From CAZKTS01 sp964555735 (GTDB taxonomy: Bacteria; Actinomycetota; Acidimicrobiia; IMCC26256; PALSA-555): a stretch of DNA of 6,462 nt. The stretch's first letter is position 1; every line of letters starts with the position of its first letter. Location of the stretch: the NCBI GenBank assembly GCA_964555735.1, contig CAZKTS010000303.1, positions 1-6,462 on the forward strand. The letters are read 5' to 3'. Under the pieces are notes generated by a model, which was not told the origin of the DNA, ran no database searches, and saw only the letters and a program-made list of their open reading frames with translations. Both the position numbers and the translations under genes were made by a program. Below, piece after piece: positions 1 to 5,814 of the stretch.

Positions 1-1
1 C

Positions 2-1495
2 GGCGACGAGTGCTTCATCGGCGAGCACGCGGTCGTCAACGCCGGGGTGAAGATCTACCCGTTCAAGGTCGTCGAGGACGACGCGGTCGTGAACTCCTCG
101 ATCGTGTGGGAGAGCCGCGGCTCGCGCACGCTCTTCGGCCGCCGGGGCATCAAGGGGCTCGCCAACGTCGACGTCACGCCGGAGGTCGCAGTGCGCGTGG
201 CGATGGCCTACGGGACGGCGCTCAAGCGCGGCTCGGTCGTCACCACCAGCCGCGACACCAGCCGGGCCGCCCGGGCGCTCAAGCGTGCCGTCATCGGTGG
301 CCTCAACCTCGCGGGCGCCAACGTCGAGGACGTCGAGCTGGCCACGGTCCCGCTCACGCGGTTCCAGGTGCGCAACGGGCAGTCCGCCGGCGGCATCACC
401 GTGCGGCTGGCTCCCGACGATCCCGACTCGGTCGAGCTGCGGTTCTTCGACGCCGACGGCCGCGACATCGACGAGGGCATGCAGCGCAAGATCGAGCGCC
501 TGCTCTCCCGCGAGGACTACCGGCGGGCGTTCGCCGGCGACATCGGCGACATCGTGTTCCCGCCCCGCTCGATCGAGTTCTACACCGCGGCACTGGAGCA
601 CGCGGTGGACGCCGAGCGCCTCCGCGAGCGGGCGTTCAAGGTCGTGCTCGACTACTCGTCGGGGGCGGCGTCGATCGTGATGCCGTCGGTGCTCGCCAAG
701 CTGGGCGCCGAGGTGCTCGCGGTCAACCCGTACGCGAGCACTGCGACCAACACGGCCAGCGCCCATGCGGAGCAGGTTGCCCGCATCGGCGAGCTGGTGC
801 GCGCGTCGGGGAGCCACCTGGGTTGCGTGATCGCCGCCGACGGCGAGACCGCGACGTTCGTCGACGACGGCGGTCGGGCGCTGTCGCACAGCGAGATGAT
901 GCTCGTCCTGGTCCGGCTCGTCGCCGAGACGGTCGACGGCGCGGTGATCGCGCTCCCGGTGTCGGTCACGTACGAGGCGGCTCGGATCGCGGAGGCGCGC
1001 GGGGCCAGCATCACCTGGACCAAGCGCTCGGACGCGCAGCTGATGGAGATCGCGTCCAGTGGAGGCATCGCGTTCGGCGCGTCACCGACCGGCGGCTACC
1101 TCTGGCCCGCGTTCATGCCGGCGTACGACGCGATGGCCACGCTTGCCTTCCTGCTCGACATGCTCGCGGTCGTGGAACGTCCGTTGTCGGAGATCGTCAA
1201 CGATCTGCCCCGCGTCCATCTGGCCCACGAGTCGGTCCCGACGCCGTGGGAGCGCAAGGGGACGGTGATGCGGGAGCTGGTCGAGCGGTCCCAGGACCAC
1301 GAGCTGGTGCTGGTCGACGGCGTGAAGGTCATGCTCGACGACGGGTGGGCGCTGGTGCTGCCCGATCCGGAGCAGGCGACCACCCATGTCTGGGCGGAGG
1401 CCGGCAGCGACCAGGCGGCCCGGGCCCTCGCCCAGGAGTACGCCCGGACCATCCGCCAGGCCCTGCGCACGCCTTCCGCACCCTCGGGCGCCTAG
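2..1495 (+). CDS. Sugar-phosphate nucleotidyltransferase / degenerate phosphomannomutase fusion, 3' part
   Basis: The 5' end lies outside the window; 497 residues are visible in frame 2, ending at TAG. Visible residues 1-36 look like the last turns of a left-handed beta-helix (IGEHAVVNAGVKIYP, then EDDAVVNSSIVW), the domain that follows the catalytic part of mannose-1-phosphate guanylyltransferase-type enzymes. From about residue 40 the layout is that of alpha-D-phosphohexomutases: LFGRRGIKG, SRDTS, GGLNLAG, and the late DGVKVMLDDGW. The active-site loops are not conserved. TASHNP, with its phospho-serine, is VRLAPDDP (residues 134-141). The metal loop DGDxDR is DGETAT (280-285). The sugar loop GEqSGH is GASPTGG (359-365). 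The phosphate loop RxSGTEP is LPDPEQ (453-458). The mutase half is probably a structural or regulatory pseudoenzyme; similar fusions occur in cyanobacteria and other bacteria. The likely role is GDP-mannose or a related NDP-sugar for the envelope. The substrate cannot be set because the catalytic half is missing. Confidence 0.82.
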   Translation, partial: GDECFIGEHAVVNAGVKIYPFKVVEDDAVVNSSIVWESRGSRTLFGRRGIKGLANVDVTPEVAVRVAMAYGTALKRGSVVTTSRDTSRAARALKRAVIGGLNLAGANVEDVELATVPLTRFQVRNGQSAGGITVRLAPDDPDSVELRFFDADGRDIDEGMQRKIERLLSREDYRRAFAGDIGDIVFPPRSIEFYTAALEHAVDAERLRERAFKVVLDYSSGAASIVMPSVLAKLGAEVLAVNPYASTATNTASAHAEQVARIGELVRASGSHLGCVIAADGETATFVDDGGRALSHSEMMLVLVRLVAETVDGAVIALPVSVTYEAARIAEARGASITWTKRSDAQLMEIASSGGIAFGASPTGGYLWPAFMPAYDAMATLAFLLDMLAVVERPLSEIVNDLPRVHLAHESVPTPWERKGTVMRELVERSQDHELVLVDGVKVMLDDGWALVLPDPEQATTHVWAEAGSDQAARALAQEYARTIRQALRTPSAPSGA

Positions 1496-1498
1496 GTT
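1493..1498 (+). promoter_or_regulatory. Candidate -10 box (TAGGTT) for leaderless gcvH
   Basis: TAGGTT fits the actinobacterial TANNNT -10 consensus and overlaps the TAG stop of the upstream gene. Eight bases separate it from the gcvH ATG, so a start 7-9 bases downstream would fall on or next to the A of the ATG. There is no Shine-Dalgarno sequence in the 11-base gap, which agrees with a leaderless mRNA. No convincing -35 hexamer is visible at 17-18 bp. Confidence 0.4.
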
Positions 1499-1506
1499 CT
1501 CCGTCC

Positions 1507-1899
1507 ATGAGCGAGACGAGCACCCCCGACAACCTGCGCTACACGAAGGAGCACGAGTGGGTCGTGCTCGACGGCGGACGCGCCCGCGTCGGCATCACCG
1601 ACTACGCCCAGGACGCGCTCGGCGACGTCGTGTACGTGCAGCTGCCGGAGGTGGGCGCAACCGTCACCGCCGCCGGCACCTGTGCCGAAGTGGAGTCGAC
1701 CAAGTCGGTGTCCGACATCTACGCGCCCATCGCGGGCACCATCGCCGAGGTCAACGACGCGCTGACCCAGACGCCGGAGCTGCTGAACCAGGACCCGTAC
1801 GGCGCGGGGTGGATCTTCACCATCGACCCGGCCGACGCCGCCGACGTCGACGCGCTGCTGGACGCGGCCGCGTACCGCGCCCTCGTGGAGTCCGACTGA
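1507..1899 (+). CDS. gcvH: Glycine cleavage system H protein
   Basis: The product is 130 residues, the normal size for GcvH. It is the lipoyl carrier of the cytoplasmic glycine cleavage system, shuttling the aminomethyl group from the P protein (GcvP) to the T protein (GcvT) and being reoxidised by the L protein. The N-terminus LRYTKEHEWV is the family hallmark. The lipoylation loop is AEVESTKSVSDIYAP with the modified lysine at Lys66, followed by the conserved PIAGTIAEVND and LLNQDPYGAGW. The ATG at 1507 gives the expected short lead before TKEHEW. It lies 11 bases after the previous stop with no Shine-Dalgarno, so a leaderless transcript from the TAGGTT box is plausible. A lipoate/octanoate-transferase gene follows immediately and an aminomethyltransferase gene (gcvT) starts about 4.4 kb downstream. 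The family call is essentially certain. Confidence 0.97.
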   Translation: MSETSTPDNLRYTKEHEWVVLDGGRARVGITDYAQDALGDVVYVQLPEVGATVTAAGTCAEVESTKSVSDIYAPIAGTIAEVNDALTQTPELLNQDPYGAGWIFTIDPADAADVDALLDAAAYRALVESD

Positions 1900-1946
1900 C
1901 GCGCGCCGACACCACGGGTCGCACCGCGTCGACCGTGGGGGGCGCC

Positions 1947-2615
1947 TTGCGTGCGCTGCGCATCGTCGACGACGTAGCGCGTCCTGCGTCGGGCGCCGAC
2001 AACATGGCGGCCGACCGGGCGCTGCTCGACGCGGTGCGCGCCGACGGCCGTCCGGCTTTGCGGCTGTACACCTGGGCGGGCCCGACGCTGTCGCTCGGTC
2101 GCTTCCAGCCCGACACCGACGTCGATCGCGCCGCGTGCGAGCGCCTCGGCGTCGAGGTCGTGCGCCGGCCGACCGGCGGCAAGGCGCTGCTGCACGGCGG
2201 CGATCTCACGTACGCCGTCGCGCTCGTGGAGCCACCCGGTCGCGGGACGAGCATCGACGCGATGTACCGGACGATCGCCCGCCCGCTGATCGCCGCGCTC
2301 GCGAGCCTCGGAGTCGATGCCGCGGTGGCCCGCCACGAGGGCCCGGGCGGCGCGGTCTGCTTCGCGACCCAGCAGGGTGCCGACCTGCGGGTGGGGGAGC
2401 GCAAGGTCTGCGGCTCGGCCCAGGTGCGACGCGACGGCCTCGTCCTCCAGCACGGGTCGATCCTCCTCGACCGCCTCACGGTCGACGAGACCGATGTCGT
2501 CGTCGACGCGCCGCCACGCGATGCGCTGCTGGCCGCGACGGTCACGCTCCGAGAGCTCGGCGCACCGAGCGATCCGCGGTCGGTCGCCGACGCCCTGGCG
2601 CTGGCCTTCTCGTGA
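1947..2615 (+). CDS. Lipoate-protein ligase A / octanoyltransferase (LipM-like) family protein
   Basis: The product is 222 residues from the TTG at 1947. The lipoate-binding motif RRPTGGKALLHGGDLTYAV and the lysine motif GERKVCGSAQ (Lys153), followed by LQHGSILLD, define the biotin/lipoyl protein ligase fold. A cysteine at Cys138, in AVCFATQQ just before that motif, lies where LipM-type octanoyl-ACP:GcvH transferases carry their catalytic Cys. That favours octanoyl transfer over ATP-dependent lipoate ligation, although the family is hard to split by eye. Position next to gcvH suggests GcvH is the substrate. The start is uncertain. TTG 1947 gives LRALRIVDD, aligning with the usual WRLIDSG opening, and has six Gs at 1937-1942 as a possible ribosome site. 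GTG 1935 adds four residues. ATG 2004 would cut conserved sequence. Confidence 0.88.
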   Translation: MRALRIVDDVARPASGADNMAADRALLDAVRADGRPALRLYTWAGPTLSLGRFQPDTDVDRAACERLGVEVVRRPTGGKALLHGGDLTYAVALVEPPGRGTSIDAMYRTIARPLIAALASLGVDAAVARHEGPGGAVCFATQQGADLRVGERKVCGSAQVRRDGLVLQHGSILLDRLTVDETDVVVDAPPRDALLAATVTLRELGAPSDPRSVADALALAFS

Positions 2616-2657
2616 GCCGGATGCACCGAACGCGCCCCGAGGCTGTGGAGATGGTGA

Positions 2658-2675
2658 TGCCCACGCGGTGGGGCA
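2658..2675. repeat. Imperfect inverted repeat upstream of the FHA gene promoter
   Basis: TGCCCAC (2658-2664) and GTGGGGCA (2668-2675) form a 7-bp dyad with one unpaired G and a 3-base centre. It lies just upstream of the TACCCT -10 box at 2679, where the -35 region would be. An operator or activator site is the simplest reading. A terminator for the upstream lipoate gene is less likely because no T-run follows. Confidence 0.35.
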
Positions 2676-2678
2676 CGG

Positions 2679-2684
2679 TACCCT
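2679..2684 (+). promoter_or_regulatory. Candidate -10 box (TACCCT) for the FHA-ftsR-hpt operon
   Basis: TACCCT matches TANNNT and sits 7 bases before the ATG at 2692, so transcription would begin at or next to the start codon (leaderless). It lies in CGGTACCCTC, a 10-mer repeated exactly at the -10 of the second MerR gene (5224-5233). CACG (2674-2677) and CGTG (2685-2688) form a small dyad around it. No clear -35 is visible. Confidence 0.5.
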
Positions 2685-2691
2685 CGTGACC

Positions 2692-3174
2692 ATGCGTTGT
2701 CGGCGCTGTGGGCACGACAACGGGCGCGACGCCAACTTCTGCTCGTCGTGTGGGGCACCGCTCGACGGCGAGGAGGACACGACCGTCTCGCTCGAGCTGC
2801 TCGAGGACCGACGCGCGCTCGAACAAGAGCTGGGCGACCTCCTCGACCAGCTCCCCGAGGGCGTCGGGATGCTCGTGGTGCGCCGGGGCCCGAACGCGGG
2901 CAGCACCTTCGTGCTCGACGGCGAGGACACGACGATCGGGCGCCATCCCCAGTCCGACATCTTCCTCGACGACGTGACGGTGTCTCGTCGCCACGCGGTC
3001 GTGCGCCGGTTGGACGGCGGTGGGTACGAGGTCGCCGACGTCGGGTCGCTGAACGGCACGTACCTCGACCACGAGCGGATCGACACCGCGGACCTGCTCG
3101 ACATGCACGAGGTGCAGGTCGGTCGCTTCGTCCTGACCTTCGTGCTCGGCGGGAGCCGCGAGGAGTCCGGGTGA
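2692..3174 (+). CDS. Zinc-ribbon FHA-domain protein, GarA/OdhI-like
   Basis: The product is 160 residues with three parts. Residues 3-20 form a zinc ribbon, CRRC then CSSC (Cys3, Cys6, Cys17, Cys20). Residues 27-38 read EEDTTVSLELLE, resembling the ETTSVFRADLL segment of GarA/OdhI, where Ser/Thr kinases PknB/PknG phosphorylate adjacent threonines (here Thr30 and Thr31). Residues 60-152 are an FHA domain with GRHPQSD (Arg84), SRRH (Ser98, His101) and SLNGT (Asn121, Gly122). RGPNAGS, FLDDVTVSRRHA and VADVGSLNGTY are very close to M. tuberculosis GarA (Rv1827). GarA and OdhI bind and restrain 2-oxoglutarate dehydrogenase/decarboxylase and, in mycobacteria, glutamate enzymes; self-binding of the phosphothreonine tail switches them off. 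The same job is inferred here. The zinc ribbon is not in classical GarA. ATG 2692 begins at the first CxxC; an in-frame GTG at 2686 is the alternative. Confidence 0.9.
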   Translation: MRCRRCGHDNGRDANFCSSCGAPLDGEEDTTVSLELLEDRRALEQELGDLLDQLPEGVGMLVVRRGPNAGSTFVLDGEDTTIGRHPQSDIFLDDVTVSRRHAVVRRLDGGGYEVADVGSLNGTYLDHERIDTADLLDMHEVQVGRFVLTFVLGGSREESG

Positions 3175-4001
3175 CCGTTCCCGCACCGGGGGAGCGGCAC
3201 CTCTCCATCGGCGAGGTCCTCACCCAGCTCCGCGACGAGTTCCCGGACGTCACGATCTCGAAGATCCGCTTCCTCGAGAGCCAGGGGCTCATCGACCCCG
3301 AGCGCACGCCGTCGGGGTATCGGAAGTTCTACGGCGCCGATCTGGAGCGCCTGCGCTGGATCCTCTTCCAGCAGCGCGAGCACTTCCTGCCGCTGCGCGT
3401 CATCAAGGAGCGGCTCGACTCCTACGGCGTCGTCGGGTCGCCCGCCACCGACGATGCCGACCCGAGCGCGGCCGACAGCACGCCGCCGCCGGCACCGCGC
3501 CCCGAACGGGTCGTGCCGGCACCGAGCCCGACGCTCCCGTTCGACGACTTCGTCGACATCGCCGAGGAAGACCGCGAGGGGATCGGACCGCTCGAGCCCC
3601 GCGACGACGAACCCTCGACCACCGGCATGAGCCGCGCCGAGCTCCTCGAAGCCACCGGGTTGGTCGATCCTCAGCTCGACGCGCTCGAGGAGTACGGGAT
3701 GATCGTGCCGGTGGAGGGCAGCGGTGAGCGGGCGCGCTACGACGACGAGGCGTTGAGCGTCGCCGAGCTGTGCGCCGGCTACTACTCGCGCGGGATCGAA
3801 GCACGGCATCTGCGCATGTACCAGCACTTCGCCGAGCGCGAGGCCGCGCTGTTCGCGCAGGTGCTGCTCCCGCACCTCCGTCAGCGCAACCCGAACGCAC
3901 GCGCCAAGGCGCAGGACGAGCTCGAGGAGCTCGCGCGCCTCGGTCGCCGGCTCCGCACCGCGATGCTCCGGCGAGCCCTGGCCGAGACCCTCGGCGGGTG
4001 A
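3171..4001 (+). CDS. ftsR: MerR-family transcriptional regulator, FtsR-like
   Basis: The product is 276 residues from a GTG whose GTGA overlaps the stop of the FHA gene, with GAGGAG at 3160-3165 five bases upstream. Residues 11-80 are a MerR-type winged helix: LSIGEVL, TISKIRFLESQGLI, RTPSGYRKFY, and LRVIKERL. An acidic, proline-rich linker covers about 85-150. Residues 153-276 hold a second MerR-like module (SRAELLEATGL, LEEYGMI, ARYDDEAL) and a helical C-terminus. This two-part plan and the place directly after a GarA-type gene match Rv1828 and FtsR (Cg1631), the latter described as an activator of ftsZ. Coupling to the FHA gene could tie 2-oxoglutarate control to cell division, which is inference. 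The effector is unknown; there is no cysteine cluster like that of metal-sensing MerR proteins. Confidence 0.9.
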   Translation: MTVPAPGERHLSIGEVLTQLRDEFPDVTISKIRFLESQGLIDPERTPSGYRKFYGADLERLRWILFQQREHFLPLRVIKERLDSYGVVGSPATDDADPSAADSTPPPAPRPERVVPAPSPTLPFDDFVDIAEEDREGIGPLEPRDDEPSTTGMSRAELLEATGLVDPQLDALEEYGMIVPVEGSGERARYDDEALSVAELCAGYYSRGIEARHLRMYQHFAEREAALFAQVLLPHLRQRNPNARAKAQDELEELARLGRRLRTAMLRRALAETLGG

Positions 4002-4615
4002 GCGCCGAGCCCTCTCCGCCCGCGTCGAACCCCGTCCGCGACACCGAGATCGTCCTCGGGCGCGGCGGACTCGACGAGCGCGTGACGCGCCTCGGCAACG
4101 AGATCGCGCGTGACCACCCCGAGGGCGTGGTCCTCGTCGGTGTCCTGAAGGGCGCGCTGGTCTTCTTGGCCGATCTCGCGCGCGCGATCGCGCGCAGCGA
4201 CACTCCGTGCGACGTCGTGGTCGACTTCCTCGCGATCTCCCGCTACGCGCCCGACTCCGGGCGCGTGCGGATCCTCAAGGACCTCGACGTCGACGTGAGC
4301 GGTCGCGACGTCGTCCTCGTGGAAGACCTCGTCGACACCGGTCTGACCCTCGCCTACCTGCTGTCGCAGCTCGGGGACCGCGGCGCGCGCCGGGTCGAGG
4401 TGTGCACCCTCCTCGACCGGCCCGAGCGGCGCATCGTGCCCATCACGCCGCGCTACGTGGGCGAGGAGATCCCCGGCGATGCCTTCGTCGTCGGGTACGG
4501 CCTCCACGTGGGGGAGCGGTATCGCAACCTCCCGGTCGTCGTGCGCGTCGACGCCCCGACCGTCACCGCCGACCCGGACGCCTACCTCGCCCTCTACCGT
4601 CACCCCGGCTCCTGA
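3998..4615 (+). CDS. hpt: Hypoxanthine phosphoribosyltransferase
   Basis: The product is 205 residues. It is a type I phosphoribosyltransferase that salvages hypoxanthine and guanine with PRPP to IMP and GMP in the cytoplasm. The PRPP motif VVLVEDLVDTGLTL is at residues 105-118, with the acidic pair Glu109 and Asp110. The pyrophosphate loop VGVLKGA is at 47-53, and PCDVVVDFLAISRY marks the flexible loop region. The C-terminal PGDAFVVGYGLHVGERYRNLP is the typical purine-binding end. GTG 3998 overlaps the ftsR stop by four bases, so translation is probably coupled. The first 13 or so residues (SAEPSPPASNP) are low complexity and lie before the domain. In many bacteria hpt sits near tilS and ftsH; placement in this GarA/MerR block is less usual. 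The family call is secure. Confidence 0.95.
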   Translation: MSAEPSPPASNPVRDTEIVLGRGGLDERVTRLGNEIARDHPEGVVLVGVLKGALVFLADLARAIARSDTPCDVVVDFLAISRYAPDSGRVRILKDLDVDVSGRDVVLVEDLVDTGLTLAYLLSQLGDRGARRVEVCTLLDRPERRIVPITPRYVGEEIPGDAFVVGYGLHVGERYRNLPVVVRVDAPTVTADPDAYLALYRHPGS

Positions 4616-4628
4616 TCGGGCGCCGATC
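4614..4628 (+). other. Stem-loop at the hpt stop codon
   Basis: GATCGG (4614-4619) and CCGATC (4623-4628) form a perfect 6-bp stem with a 3-base loop, beginning inside the hpt TGA. No T-run follows, so it is not a standard intrinsic terminator. It could mark the transcript 3' end. GATCGGG also occurs as a direct repeat (4614-4620, 4625-4631). Confidence 0.35.
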
Positions 4629-4666
4629 GGGTCGAGTGGCTGGGCGGTTCGAGGGGTAGGAGCCGC

Positions 4667-4672
4667 TAGGGT
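4667..4672 (+). promoter_or_regulatory. Candidate -10 box (TAGGGT) for the bifunctional nuclease gene
   Basis: TAGGGT fits TANNNT in the 79-base gap after hpt. A start about 7 bases downstream would give a leader of roughly 15 bases carrying the AGGAGGG ribosome site at 4681-4687 ahead of the GTG at 4695. No clear -35 is seen. The box overlaps an in-frame GTG at 4671, which argues against that GTG as the start. Confidence 0.45.
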
Positions 4673-4694
4673 GAGCCGCGAGGAGGGCTGCTGC

Positions 4695-5207
4695 GTGATC
4701 CAGATGTCGCTCGTCGGAGTCCGCGTCGAGGTCCCCACGAACCAGCCGATCGTCCTGCTCCGCGAGGACGACGGGCAGCGGTACCTGCCGATCTTCATCG
4801 GTCCGCCCGAGGCCACGGCGATCGTCTACGCGCTCCAGGGGATGGAGACGCCTCGGCCGATGACGCACGACCTCTTCAAGACCGTCCTCGACGAGTTCGC
4901 GATGAGGCTGCGGCGCGTCGTGATCACCGAGCTCCACGACGGCACGTTCTACGCGGAGATCGAGGTGGGCGGCGACAACGGCGACGAGAGCAACGTGCGC
5001 CGGATCTCATCCCGCCCCTCCGACGCCCTGGCCCTCGCGGCCCGCTACCCGGACCACGTGCCGATCTTCGCCGAGGAGGCGGTCCTCGACGAGGCCGGCG
5101 TGCCCCTCGAGCAGGACGAGGAGGAGCACCAGATCGAGGAGTTCCGGGAGTTCCTCGACCAGGTGAGCCCCGAAGATTTCGCCCCGGGGAGCGAACCCGA
5201 ATCTTGA
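4695..5207 (+). CDS. Bifunctional nuclease family protein (DUF151)
   Basis: The product is 170 residues. The GTG at 4695 is preceded by AGGAGGG with a 7-base gap, a strong ribosome site; ATG 4704 is a weaker alternative. The family signature is clear: LPIFIGPPEATAIVYALQG, then RPMTHDLFK (THDLF from Thr57), then SRPSDALALAAR (106-117) and VPIFAEEAVLDEAGV. The C-terminus from about 135 is strongly acidic (EQDEEEHQIEEF). Plant members were reported to have RNase and DNase activity and Thermotoga TM0160 has a solved structure, but the bacterial role is not settled. M. tuberculosis Rv1829 holds the equivalent place between two MerR genes. Family membership is near certain; the function is not. Confidence 0.93.
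   Translation: MIQMSLVGVRVEVPTNQPIVLLREDDGQRYLPIFIGPPEATAIVYALQGMETPRPMTHDLFKTVLDEFAMRLRRVVITELHDGTFYAEIEVGGDNGDESNVRRISSRPSDALALAARYPDHVPIFAEEAVLDEAGVPLEQDEEEHQIEEFREFLDQVSPEDFAPGSEPES
5173..5205 (+). other. Inverted-repeat structure at the 3' end of the DUF151 gene
   Basis: AAGATT (5173-5178) pairs with AATCTT (5200-5205). Inside it TCGC (5179-5182) pairs with GCGA (5191-5194), around a CCC/GGGG centre. The A/T-rich outer arms stand out in this GC-rich DNA. It lies across the last codons and stop of the gene and just before the next promoter, so it may act as a terminator-like or processing structure. There is no following T-run. Confidence 0.3.
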
Positions 5208-5232
5208 CCTCGCGCGGGCGCGCCGGTACCCT
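5204..5232 (+). promoter_or_regulatory. Sigma-A-type promoter of the second MerR gene
   Basis: TTGACC (5204-5209) and TACCCT (5227-5232) are separated by exactly 17 bp, the best promoter in the window. The -35 overlaps the stop codon of the DUF151 gene. A start near 5239-5240 would leave a leader of about 62 bases before the ATG at 5302. The spacer is all G/C after its first base and contains CGCGC-GG-GCGCG (5211-5222). Confidence 0.7.
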
Positions 5233-5242
5233 CACACCGGCG
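5221..5242. promoter_or_regulatory. Dyad bracketing the -10 box, candidate operator
   Basis: CGCCGG (5221-5226) and CCGGCG (5237-5242) are perfect 6-bp inverted arms with a 10-base centre containing the TACCCT -10 box and ending near the predicted transcription start. A protein bound here would affect promoter opening. Autoregulation by the downstream MerR protein is a natural guess; MerR sites usually lie between -35 and -10, so this is inference. Confidence 0.4.
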
Positions 5243-5264
5243 TAACTACGCCCGTGAGATTCCG

Positions 5265-5280
5265 CGCGGCCGGGGCCGCG
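5265..5280. repeat. Palindrome in the second MerR gene leader
   Basis: CGCGGCC (5265-5271), a GG centre and GGCCGCG (5274-5280) make a perfect 7-bp-arm palindrome within the predicted 5' leader, about 8 bases before the GAGGGGA ribosome site (5288-5294). It may be an RNA hairpin or a second protein site. Its GC-only content makes chance occurrence more likely. Confidence 0.35.
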
Positions 5281-5301
5281 TGCGTGCGAGGGGACTGCTC
5301 C

Positions 5302-5811
<510 letters not shown>

Positions 5812-5814
5812 CGG

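Noticed and set aside
10..1506. Long in-frame extension upstream of gcvH
   Set aside because: It is an out-of-frame shadow of the mutase-like gene, Arg-rich, and GcvH has its normal N-terminus at ATG 1507.
1386..1934. N-terminal extension of the lipoate/octanoate transferase
   Set aside because: It overlaps gcvH in another frame and lacks family similarity; the family opening begins at about 1947.
2697..3170. N-terminal extension of the FtsR-like gene through the FHA gene
   Set aside because: It is a shadow frame; GTG 3171 has a good ribosome site and begins directly before the helix-turn-helix domain.
1719..3875. 718-residue open frame on the minus strand
   Set aside because: It runs antisense through four well-supported genes and is Arg/Ser/Pro-rich with no family motif; long antisense frames are expected at this GC content.
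5254..5301. GTG 5254 as the start of the second MerR gene
   Set aside because: ATG 5302 has a well-placed GAGGGGA, and the extra residues are not family-like and contain the leader palindrome.
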